Origin: CAZYHS01 sp964647545
GTDB lineage: Bacteria; UBA10199; GCA-002796325; 1-14-0-20-49-13
Reading direction: 5' to 3'
Length of the DNA: 64,000 bases
NCBI GenBank assembly: GCA_964647545.1
Contig: CAZYHS010000003.1
Span: 41,655-105,654, forward strand
Shown here: piece after piece, positions 34,557-41,373 of the stretch
Layout of the letters: each line of letters begins with the position of its first letter
How positions within the stretch are numbered: position 1 is the first letter of the stretch
Notes under the pieces: generated by a model
Told to the model about the DNA's origin: nothing
Seen by the model: only the letters and a program-made list of their open reading frames with translations
Database searches by the model: none
Program-made: the position numbers and the translations under genes

Positions 34557-36158
34557 ATGCCTCAGACGATTCTCGGCGTTGACATAGGAAGTTTTTCAAT
34601 AAAGGTCGCACAGATCAGGCGCTCCTTTAAAAGTTTTGAGCTCGTCAAATTTTTCGAGAGACAGATCCAATACAACGACCTCCTTACGCCTGAAGAAGCA
34701 ACCTCGGCCGCTATCACGGCCCTCATCGAAGACAATAATTTAGGTTGGGATCAGATCATAGTCGGTCTCCCCGGACAATTTGTCTCGTCGCGACTGATTG
34801 AATTGCCTTTTGCCAATAAAAAGAAGATCGATCAGACGATAGAATTCGAAATGGAAAATTACATTCCATTCGATGTCAGCGAAGTCGTGGCCGATTATCA
34901 CATCGTTAAAGCCGGCAAGGATTCTTCCAAGGTTCTTGTATTTTACGCCCCCAAATCTCAATTTGTTAAAACTCTCAATTTGCTTGAAAAAGCGTCGATC
35001 GATCCGAAGGTGGTTTGCGTTGAAGGCGTGGAGCTGGTCAATCTTGTCAATCTTGGCATGGTGCCTCCCGAAGGTGTTTACGCAATGCTCGATATCGGGC
35101 ACAAAAAAACAACGATCACGATTTGCAAAGGCAAGAGCCTCTATTTCACACGCACGATCATGATCGGCGGCTGGCACATTACAGACGCCATTGCGAAAAA
35201 ACTGGGCGTGTCATACGATGAAGCAGAGAAACTTAAGATCGAAATGGGGCAGATAAGCGACATCATTCCGGACGGTCTAGACAGCCTTTCAAAAAATGTC
35301 TTTGAGGCGATTAATCATGTGGTGGACAGCATAGTTCTGCACCTTAGGCAGACATTCTTTTCTTATCAGGACGACGCCGGAGATGTTGTATCCGGAATTT
35401 ATCTCTCCGGCGGAACTTCACGTCTGCCGGGCCTTGACCGCTATCTTTCTATAAAATTAAAGCAGAACGTCGCATTCTTGGATTGTCTGGAATTTCATTT
35501 CAGCAGATTGACCGCAAGCGACGTCCATCTGCAGCTTATTCCGCAGGCTCTAGCTCTCGGTCTCAGGGGCGTGGCTCCGGCCGGACTTCCCGACGTTAAT
35601 TTCAGAAAAGGGGAGTTCGCCTATAAAGGAGACGTCAAGCAGCTAGGAGGCGGGCTTAGGCGCGCCGGTATTGCAATAGTTCTTGTTGTGGCGCTGGCCA
35701 TTGTCTATTTCACCGTGAACTATTTGAGCCTCTCCAAAAAACTTGCCGAGCTCAACAGAGAGATATCAAGCCTTGTGGTGCAGGCGATACCCGACGCGAA
35801 TCCTAAAAAGATTTCCAATTCGAACGCGGCGCTAAATTTTATAAAGAGTAAAAAGAACGAGACCGGCGAGCGTCTTGCCAAATTATCTGCGGCGCTGGGA
35901 AACTCTTCCCTTAATATTTTGAAGGAGATTTCGTCCTCTTTTCCTTCGAGGGACGAGATAAAGGTCGATATTGAAGATTTTAATTATCAGCAGGGGAAGA
36001 TAAAACTGTCGGGCAGAACTACGTCGTTCGAGGCGGTCGATAAACTCAAGAGCTCTCTTGAAAGAAATTCGAAATTCAAAAATGTCGCTACCGGCAATGT
36101 CCGCAAAGGTGTAAAAGACGAGATCAAATTCGACATAACGATGGAGACCGGCAAATAA
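34557..36158 (+). CDS. gspL: Type II secretion protein GspL (PilM-like actin fold)
   Basis: A 533-residue protein combining a PilM/GspL actin-like cytoplasmic domain (ILGVDIGSFSIKVAQI at the start; YAMLDIGHKKTTITI; YLSGGTSRLPGLDRYL), one transmembrane helix at about 370-390 (IAIVLVVALAIVYFTVNYL), and a periplasmic coiled-coil plus ferredoxin-like domain. GspL recruits GspE to the membrane. The N-terminal domain is closer in wording to PilM than to gammaproteobacterial GspL, as in deltaproteobacterial systems. ATG 34557 follows the gspK stop by 5 bases; TTG 34548 is a less likely start. Confidence 0.88.
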   Translation: MPQTILGVDIGSFSIKVAQIRRSFKSFELVKFFERQIQYNDLLTPEEATSAAITALIEDNNLGWDQIIVGLPGQFVSSRLIELPFANKKKIDQTIEFEMENYIPFDVSEVVADYHIVKAGKDSSKVLVFYAPKSQFVKTLNLLEKASIDPKVVCVEGVELVNLVNLGMVPPEGVYAMLDIGHKKTTITICKGKSLYFTRTIMIGGWHITDAIAKKLGVSYDEAEKLKIEMGQISDIIPDGLDSLSKNVFEAINHVVDSIVLHLRQTFFSYQDDAGDVVSGIYLSGGTSRLPGLDRYLSIKLKQNVAFLDCLEFHFSRLTASDVHLQLIPQALALGLRGVAPAGLPDVNFRKGEFAYKGDVKQLGGGLRRAGIAIVLVVALAIVYFTVNYLSLSKKLAELNREISSLVVQAIPDANPKKISNSNAALNFIKSKKNETGERLAKLSAALGNSSLNILKEISSSFPSRDEIKVDIEDFNYQQGKIKLSGRTTSFEAVDKLKSSLERNSKFKNVATGNVRKGVKDEIKFDITMETGK

Positions 36159-36160
36159 CT

Positions 36161-36757
36161 ATGCAGTTCACGAACAAATACGCATTTCTTAAACGATTCA
36201 GCGTTGAGGCTGTTTACAACACCTTTTTAGGCCTTCAGCCCAAAGAACAGATCGTTGCCATGGTTCTTTCGGGCGCGCTGTTGCTGCTAGTTATTTTCGT
36301 GCCGATTTCTCTTGCCGGCGGCAAAATTTCCCAGATGGAAAAGTCGATCAGTCAGAACAGAGAACAGATGGGGGATGTGGTTAGAAATATCGACGAATAT
36401 AATAAAGAGAAAGCAAAGCTGGGAGCGATCGAGGCTCTAATGAAGTCTGGCTTTGATACCTCTCTTTCATCGAGCATCGAAAATATCGCAACGCAAAGCG
36501 GAATAAAACCGAACGTCGAACAGCTTAAAGAGCGCCCTTTGGTGCCGTCAGAAGTTTACGACGAGGCAAGCGTTGACGTGCGCGTCGCGAGGGTCTCTCT
36601 TCAGCAGCTTGTCGATTTTTTGCATAAGATCGAGGACGAAAAGGGAAAAGTGCTTCGCGTCAAACAGCTTCAGATAAAACCCAGATATGATAACAAAACT
36701 CTATGTGACGCCAACTTCACCGTTTCGACCTTCAAGCTTTCCGGAGAGGGGGCTTAA
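36161..36757 (+). CDS. gspM: Type II secretion protein GspM-like
   Basis: A 198-residue inner-membrane protein with one N-terminal transmembrane helix (about 27-50, IVAMVLSGALLLLVIFVPIS) preceded by FLGLQPKEQ, then a coiled-coil and a ferredoxin-like periplasmic domain. The layout is that of GspM, which pairs with GspL. Sequence conservation in this family is low, so the call leans on topology and position, 2 bases after gspL. Confidence 0.8.
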   Translation: MQFTNKYAFLKRFSVEAVYNTFLGLQPKEQIVAMVLSGALLLLVIFVPISLAGGKISQMEKSISQNREQMGDVVRNIDEYNKEKAKLGAIEALMKSGFDTSLSSSIENIATQSGIKPNVEQLKERPLVPSEVYDEASVDVRVARVSLQQLVDFLHKIEDEKGKVLRVKQLQIKPRYDNKTLCDANFTVSTFKLSGEGA

Positions 36758-36763
36758 GGACTT

Positions 36764-37672
36764 ATGCCAAATTTCCTAAAGGTAATAATTTATTCCATCC
36801 TCTTTATTTTCTCGTTCGTTTTTTTTCTCTATTGGACATTTCCGTATGACACTCTCAAAGACCGTTTGATCAACACCGCAGAGACGCAGCTTGGTCCGGA
36901 ATATGACGTCATGGTGTCGAGCTTTTCTCCCAGCTTTTTCACAGGCGCCGTCTTAAAGCAGGTCAAGATAGTTAAACGAAGCGGAGACGATGCCAAGACC
37001 GTTTGGGAGGCGCAGCGCGTGAAGGTCAGGGCCTCTCTCGGTTCGCTGCTTTTTGGAAAGACCAACGTCAGCTTTTCTCTTAAGAACCAGAAATCTTCTG
37101 CGAGCGGTTCGTTGAAGCTCACAGATGACGGATGGAACTTCCACGCAGATTTCTCAAATCTTAATCTCGGCGATTTTGGTTTTTTGTCGCCGTCGGGGAC
37201 TTCAAAGTTAGTAAGCTCGATCGACGGAGAGATAAAACTAAATATAAACAACAAGCAGCTTGTACAAAGTACAGGCAGCGTCGAATTAAAGCTTGAAGAT
37301 ATGAAGTTCACGGCAGGCGAGCTTAAAATCGCCGAAGGTGTGGATTTCACCGTCCCCGAACTTCTCTTCGCTAAAGACGGAGTGCTTAACATCGAGCTTT
37401 CCAAAGGGGCCATAAAAGTTAAAGAATTCAAAACCAAAGAGGCCGATCTGAAACTCGACATCGCCGGCGATATCTTTTTGTCGTCGATACTTAAAAACTA
37501 TCGCATGAATTTGAAAGGGACCTTTGCCGTAACTCCAAAGCTCGAGCAGGCAATCCCAATTCTTTTTATGATAGAAAAGCAGCGTTCAACCGACGGAACT
37601 TATCCGTTGAACATTACAGGGCGGATATCGCAGCCCTCCATCAAGGTCGGGGATTTCACTCTTCCACTTTAA
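36764..37672 (+). CDS. gspN: Type II secretion protein GspN-like (AsmA-type)
   Basis: A 302-residue protein with an N-terminal transmembrane helix (IIYSILFIFSFVFFLYWTF) and a beta-rich periplasmic region (GSLKLTDDGWNFHADFSNL; ADLKLDIAGDIFLSSIL). Length, topology and place at the end of the gsp operon fit the deltaproteobacterial GspN group, related to AsmA-like proteins. Its role in secretion is poorly defined. The gene ends 5 bases before surE. Confidence 0.78.
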   Translation: MPNFLKVIIYSILFIFSFVFFLYWTFPYDTLKDRLINTAETQLGPEYDVMVSSFSPSFFTGAVLKQVKIVKRSGDDAKTVWEAQRVKVRASLGSLLFGKTNVSFSLKNQKSSASGSLKLTDDGWNFHADFSNLNLGDFGFLSPSGTSKLVSSIDGEIKLNINNKQLVQSTGSVELKLEDMKFTAGELKIAEGVDFTVPELLFAKDGVLNIELSKGAIKVKEFKTKEADLKLDIAGDIFLSSILKNYRMNLKGTFAVTPKLEQAIPILFMIEKQRSTDGTYPLNITGRISQPSIKVGDFTLPL

Positions 37673-37677
37673 AAACT

Positions 37678-38493
37678 ATGCCAAGAGACAAAGGACTTAC
37701 ATACGACCTGCCCAAACGGGCGCGGCCTCTGATACTCGTCACAAACGATGACGGCGTTGCGTTTGCCGGCATTAAAACGCTTGCTAAATCCCTCGAAAAG
37801 ATCGGGGACGTGCTTGTCGTAGCCCCTTTTGCGGAGCAGAGCGCAACGAGCCACGCGCTAACTTTGCACCGTCCGGTTCGCATGAAGAGAATCTCATCGA
37901 GCTGCTACGCTGTCGAGGGGACGCCTACCGATTGCGTGAATCTTGCGGTCAACTTTATTTTAAAAGGAAAAAAGCCCGATCTGCTTTTTTCCGGAATCAA
38001 CAAAGGGGCGAACCTCGGCGACGATGTCAATTATTCCGGAACCGTGTCGGCGGCAATCGAAGGGGGGATAATCGGAATTCCCTCAATTGCCGTTTCGTCA
38101 ATCGGGCCAAGAGTTCACGATCCGGTTGACCCGTCAAAGAGTTTCAACTTCGACTTGGCTGCGAAAGTGGCTGTCAAAGTCGCACGCGAGGTCATGGAAA
38201 AGGGGCTGCCCAAAGGAATAGTTCTGAACGTCAATGTCCCGTCGGTAAGGAAAATAAAAGGTTTTAAAGCGACGATATTGGGCGGCAAAAATTATTCTAA
38301 CATTGCCAGCGAAAAGAGCGACCCGCGCGGCGAAAAATATTACTGGATTTGTGGAACCGAATCGAAGAGCGACGATATCCCGGGGTCGGATTGCAACGCC
38401 GTCGAGGCGGGTTATGTTTCGGTCACTCCGCTGCGTGTCGATCCGACCGATGAGGATTTTCTAAAGGAGATGAGATCGTGGAGATTCAACTGA
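37678..38493 (+). CDS. surE: 5'/3'-nucleotidase SurE
   Basis: A 271-residue metal-dependent phosphatase acting on nucleoside 5'- and 3'-monophosphates. The metal motif is VTNDDGV (Asn23-Gly26), then VVAPFAEQSATSHALTL and FSGINKGANLGDDVNYSGT, all SurE hallmarks. Expressed as part of the run that follows the T2SS genes. The surE-pcm-nlpD order is a well-known stress-survival linkage in proteobacteria. The stop shares one base with the pcm start. Confidence 0.95.
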   Translation: MPRDKGLTYDLPKRARPLILVTNDDGVAFAGIKTLAKSLEKIGDVLVVAPFAEQSATSHALTLHRPVRMKRISSSCYAVEGTPTDCVNLAVNFILKGKKPDLLFSGINKGANLGDDVNYSGTVSAAIEGGIIGIPSIAVSSIGPRVHDPVDPSKSFNFDLAAKVAVKVAREVMEKGLPKGIVLNVNVPSVRKIKGFKATILGGKNYSNIASEKSDPRGEKYYWICGTESKSDDIPGSDCNAVEAGYVSVTPLRVDPTDEDFLKEMRSWRFN

Positions 38494-39194
38494 TGCGGGC
38501 CAAACGCGACGAGCAGAACCGGAAGCTAAACGAAGCCTGCAGAGTCAGCGGGCACAATGAATACAGCATTGCCAGAAAGAAGATGATCAGAGAACAGATC
38601 ATGCCGCAGATAACCGACCAGCGTGTGATTGCGGCCATGTCGAAGGTCCCGCGCGAAAAATTCCTGCCGGAAGGCTTGAGCGACCAAGCCTATTCGGACA
38701 GGCCCGTTAATATCGGCGAGCTGCAGACGATAAGCCAGCCGACAATAGTCGCGCTAATGTCCGAAAAGTTAAAACTTTCCGGCAGCGAAAAGGTGCTGGA
38801 GATAGGGACCGGCAGCGGCTATCAGTGTTCGATACTTTGCGAGCTCGCAAAACATGTTTTCTCGATCGAGCGCATTTCGACCCTTTCCAACAGGGCAAGA
38901 AAAGTTTTGTACGGGCTTGGCTATGTCAATTTTACACTTCGCATCGGAGACGGCACCAAAGGGTGGGTCGAAGCCGCTCCATTTGACAGAATTATCGTGA
39001 CCGCCGGCGCGCCGGTTGTCCCTGAAGCTCTTTGCGAGCAGCTTTCCGACGGAGGCATCCTTGTCATTCCGGTTGGAGGCGAAGAAAATCAGGTCCTAAA
39101 AGTCATCACAAGGTGCGGCAGTTCGTTTAAAGAGGAGATCGTTACAGGCTGCCGTTTTGTAAAATTGATCGGTGAACATGGCTGGAAACGCTAA
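38493..39194 (+). CDS. pcm: Protein-L-isoaspartate O-methyltransferase Pcm
   Basis: A 233-residue SAM-dependent enzyme that starts repair of isoaspartyl residues in aged proteins. Key blocks: MIREQIMPQITDQRVIAAM, VPREKFLPEG, SQPTIVALMSEKL, and the SAM loop LEIGTGSGYQCSIL near residue 101. The start is set at ATG 38493, with GGAG 8 bases upstream inside the surE end; GTG 38478 and ATG 38583 are alternatives. The last 17 bases overlap the peptidase gene. Confidence 0.92.
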   Translation: MRAKRDEQNRKLNEACRVSGHNEYSIARKKMIREQIMPQITDQRVIAAMSKVPREKFLPEGLSDQAYSDRPVNIGELQTISQPTIVALMSEKLKLSGSEKVLEIGTGSGYQCSILCELAKHVFSIERISTLSNRARKVLYGLGYVNFTLRIGDGTKGWVEAAPFDRIIVTAGAPVVPEALCEQLSDGGILVIPVGGEENQVLKVITRCGSSFKEEIVTGCRFVKLIGEHGWKR

Positions 39195-39915
39195 AAACAT
39201 AATTAAGTTTGCGCTGCTCACGCTTTGCATCTTTTTTGCCGCGGCGTGCGCCACATCATTCGACGCAAAGGGGCGCTACCACGTCGTTCAGTCGGGCGAG
39301 TCTATCTGGAAAATCGCAAGGGCGTATCGTGTTTCCGTGCAGGACTTGGCTGAGTTGAACAACATATCCGACGGGGCCAAGATGACGGCGGGCACAAAAT
39401 TGTATCTGCCCGATAGACCCAAGCGCAGTTCGTTCAAAAAACTTCCGAAAAAAGAACGCGAGAAGGCGATGTACGATTCGCCTATCGAGTACGATCGCTC
39501 GAAATTTATCTGGCCGGTTAATGGCACGGTAACATCGCAATTTGGGATTAGGAACGGCCGAAGGCACGACGGCATCGACATTTCTGCGCCAAGCGGCACT
39601 CCGATCTATGCGGCAAATGGCGGCAAGGTTGTCTTTTCAAGCCGGATGTCGGGCTATGGGAATACCGTGATTTTGCGTCACGAGGACAAATTTTTTTCGA
39701 TTTACTCGCACAATTCGAAGAATCTGGCTAAAAAAGGGAAGAGCGTAAAAAAAGGCGAACTTATCGCCTATATCGGCTCGACAGGACGTTCAACGGGGCC
39801 GCATCTCCATTTTGAAATTCGTCATGGACAAAAGGCTAGAAATCCTCTATTTTTCCTCCCCGTTTCGAAGGGTGAGCAAGTGAAGAAACCCGCCAAACGC
39901 TCTAAACGCCGCTGA
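39178..39915 (+). CDS. LysM/M23 lipoprotein, NlpD-like
   Basis: A 245-residue envelope lipoprotein: lipobox AAAC (Cys24), LysM domain at about 36-80 (YHVVQSGESIWKIARAYRV), and an M23 domain whose zinc ligands look intact (RHDGIDI near 130; HLHFEIRHG near 208). It binds and probably cuts peptidoglycan, or activates amidases as NlpD does; NlpD proper has lost its zinc site, whereas this one keeps it. The very basic C-terminus (KKPAKRSKRR) is unusual. Follows surE-pcm with overlap; no rpoS gene follows. Confidence 0.88.
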   Translation: MAGNAKNIIKFALLTLCIFFAAACATSFDAKGRYHVVQSGESIWKIARAYRVSVQDLAELNNISDGAKMTAGTKLYLPDRPKRSSFKKLPKKEREKAMYDSPIEYDRSKFIWPVNGTVTSQFGIRNGRRHDGIDISAPSGTPIYAANGGKVVFSSRMSGYGNTVILRHEDKFFSIYSHNSKNLAKKGKSVKKGELIAYIGSTGRSTGPHLHFEIRHGQKARNPLFFLPVSKGEQVKKPAKRSKRR

Positions 39916-39947
39916 TTGCGGACTTTCTTATGAAAAGAGGAGATGAA

Positions 39948-40466
39948 ATGGAGCAGTTATTAAAGGCCAGTATCCGCGATATTCCCGATTTCCCAAAGGC
40001 CGGAATTATTTTCAAAGATATCACTCCCATTCTGCAGGACTCGAAACTTTTTGCAAAGGTCATCGATACGTTCGCAGAAAGATATCGCGCTAAAAACGTC
40101 GATGTTGTCATCGGAATTGAATCGCGCGGTTTTATTTTCGGCGCGCCGCTGGCATACAATCTTGGCAAGTCATACGTTCCGGTCCGCAAAAAAGGAAAAC
40201 TTCCGTACAAAACCGTTGAGGCTTCGTACGATCTCGAATACGGCTCGGCGACAATCGAAATGCACGTCGATGCGGTCAAGCCCGGCCAGCGCGTCGTGAT
40301 CATCGACGATCTGCTTGCAACAGGCGGGACGGCCGCCGCTGCGTGTTCGCTGATAGAAAAGCAGGGGGCGCACGTCGTTGAGTGCGCTTTTGTAGTTGAG
40401 CTTGGATTTTTAAAAGGTCGCGGCAATTTAAAGAGCGAAGTCCATTCTCTAATAAATTTCGACTAA
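39948..40466 (+). CDS. apt: Adenine phosphoribosyltransferase
   Basis: A 172-residue Apt, salvaging adenine to AMP with PRPP. Landmarks: LLKASIRDIPDFPKAGIIFK, IGIESRGFIFGAPLA, and the PRPP loop VVIIDDLLATGGTAAA near 117-132. ATG 39948 follows AGAGGAG at good distance. It closes the long plus-strand run that begins with gspC and lies next to a tRNA array. Confidence 0.95.
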   Translation: MEQLLKASIRDIPDFPKAGIIFKDITPILQDSKLFAKVIDTFAERYRAKNVDVVIGIESRGFIFGAPLAYNLGKSYVPVRKKGKLPYKTVEASYDLEYGSATIEMHVDAVKPGQRVVIIDDLLATGGTAAAACSLIEKQGAHVVECAFVVELGFLKGRGNLKSEVHSLINFD

Positions 40467-40472
40467 TCAACC

Positions 40473-40506
40473 GGCCCTGTAGCTCAGAGGATAGAGCAGC
40501 GGTTTC
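40473..40506 (+). other. Orphan 5' half of tRNA-Arg(CCT)
   Basis: Identical to nucleotides 1-34 of the intact tRNA at 40559 (acceptor GGCCCTG, D-arm, anticodon 5' stem GCGGT, TTC). The match ends inside the anticodon loop, and unrelated sequence follows (TCCCGACGTCACG). It is not a functional tRNA. Confidence 0.85.
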
Positions 40507-40510
40507 TCCC

Positions 40511-40533
40511 GACGTCACGTACAATTTTTGTTG
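40511..40533. repeat. 23-bp inverted repeat, left copy
   Basis: GACGTCACGTACAATTTTTG plus TTG. Its reverse complement recurs at 41084-41106 with one mismatch. Together the two copies bracket the tRNA fragment array. An ATGTGAC word follows both copies in the same orientation. Confidence 0.75.
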
Positions 40534-40558
40534 AATCGGGATGTGACATTTTAATTTT

Positions 40559-40631
40559 GGCCCTGTAGCTCAGAGGATAGAGCAGCGGTTTCCTAAACCG
40601 TTGGTCGGGCGTTCGACTCGCCCCAGGGTCA
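40559..40631 (+). tRNA. tRNA-Arg(CCT), intact
   Basis: A complete cloverleaf: acceptor GGCCCTG/CAGGGTC (one G-T pair), D-arm GCTC/GAGC, anticodon arm GCGGT-TTCCTAA-ACCGT giving anticodon CCT, variable TGGTC, T-arm GGGCG/CGCCC. Discriminator A; CCA is not encoded. It is the only complete tRNA in the array at 40473-41179, and its 3' half is repeated downstream. Confidence 0.93.
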
Positions 40632-40736
40632 CAGTCAAAGCGTAGTAAATCGCCACAGTAGAGCTGCTCTGGGGTGAAGGCCATCTGGCTTTGCCAGTGG
40701 CCGAGGGGGGCCAGCGGACCCCCTAGATTAAAAGCA
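40583..40736 (+). repeat. 154-bp tandem repeat, unit 1 (tRNA 3' half plus hairpin spacer)
   Basis: Runs from nucleotide 25 of the intact tRNA through its 3' end and a 105-bp spacer. The spacer contains two strong hairpins: GGCCATCTGGC-TTT-GCCAGTGGCC, and GGGGG-GCCAGCGGA-CCCCC. Unit 2 (40737-40890) is identical except for two bases. Confidence 0.9.
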
Positions 40737-40890
40737 CAGCGGTTTCCTAAACCGTTGGTCGGGCGTTCGACTCGCCCCAGGGTCACAGTCAAAGCGTAGT
40801 AAATCGCCACAGTAGAGCTGCTCTGGGGTGAAGGCCAACTGGCTTTGCCAGTGGCCGAGGGGGGCCAGCGGACCCCCTATATTAAAAGCA
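40737..40890 (+). repeat. 154-bp tandem repeat, unit 2 (orphan tRNA-Arg 3' half at 40737-40785)
   Basis: A second copy of unit 1. Its first 49 bases are the tRNA-Arg(CCT) 3' half, from the anticodon stem to the discriminator, without a 5' half. The two differences from unit 1 are T to A in the first hairpin stem and G to T after CCCCCTA. Confidence 0.9.
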
Positions 40891-40939
40891 CAGCGGTTTC
40901 CTAAACCGTTGGTCGCAGGTTCGACTCCTGCTAGGGTCA
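40891..40939 (+). other. Second orphan tRNA-Arg 3' half with a variant T-arm
   Basis: Starts like the repeat units (CAGCGGTTTCCTAAACCG) but has T-stem GCAGG/CCTGC and acceptor TAGGGTC, so it came from a different, related tRNA-Arg. Two smaller scraps of the same variant lie further on: GACTCCTGCTAGGGTCACA at 41058-41076 and CTAAACCGTTGGTCGCA at 41163-41179. Confidence 0.8.
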
Positions 40940-41083
40940 CAGTTAAGGTACTGCGCAGCGCATTGACTAAGACATTGAGAGAATGGTTCCGACCGAGCGC
41001 GGGTACCCACCTTGAGGTGGGTGCGCGAGGAAGTCCTTGAGGCGTGAGCCGAAAGGAGACTCCTGCTAGGGTCACATTTATTG

Positions 41084-41106
41084 CAACAAAAATTGTATGT
41101 GACGTC
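41084..41106. repeat. 23-bp inverted repeat, right copy
   Basis: Reverse complement of 40511-40533 with one mismatch. Immediately after it come the palindrome GAGGATCCTC (41107-41116) and the long hairpin at 41116-41159. No gene is visible between 40467 and 41373. Confidence 0.75.
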
Positions 41107-41115
41107 GAGGATCCT

Positions 41116-41159
41116 CGTCGCGGCAAACAATTTTCTAAGAGAAAATCGTGCCGGCGACG
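41116..41159. other. Long imperfect hairpin downstream of the tRNA array
   Basis: The outer stem CGTCGC-GGCA pairs with TGCC-GGCGACG (one bulge), and the inner stem ATTTTCT-AAG-AGAAAAT is perfect. It has no T-run and lies between two tRNA scraps, so a terminator role is doubtful; an element end or recombination site is as likely. Confidence 0.6.
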
Positions 41160-41373
41160 GGACTAAACCGTTGGTCGCAAATATCGGCGTTTGGGCGTGT
41201 CAGGGTTAGGTTGTTCCACAGTTTTTTGAACTTCATCCTCTAATCCCATTAAAACTGCCCGCTTGACGTGTTATAACCGCTTATATTCACAAGTTTTTTT
41301 GCATTTTTCTAGCAACTTTATTTTGCCGCTGCCGATAAGTTTGCAATCTAACAATTTGGCAGGGAACGAGAAA

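Noticed and set aside
40484..41130. Repeated minus-strand open frames over the tRNA array (RTPDQRFRKPLLYPLSYRA-type peptides)
   Set aside because: These are translations of the complementary strand of tRNA-Arg copies, a known source of false proteins; repetition follows the DNA repeats, not protein conservation.
41116..41230. Possible integron attC-like site (GTTAGGT core near 41206 plus hairpin)
   Set aside because: Only one 7-base core fits; the matching inverse core is missing, no integron integrase is nearby, and no gene cassettes are seen.
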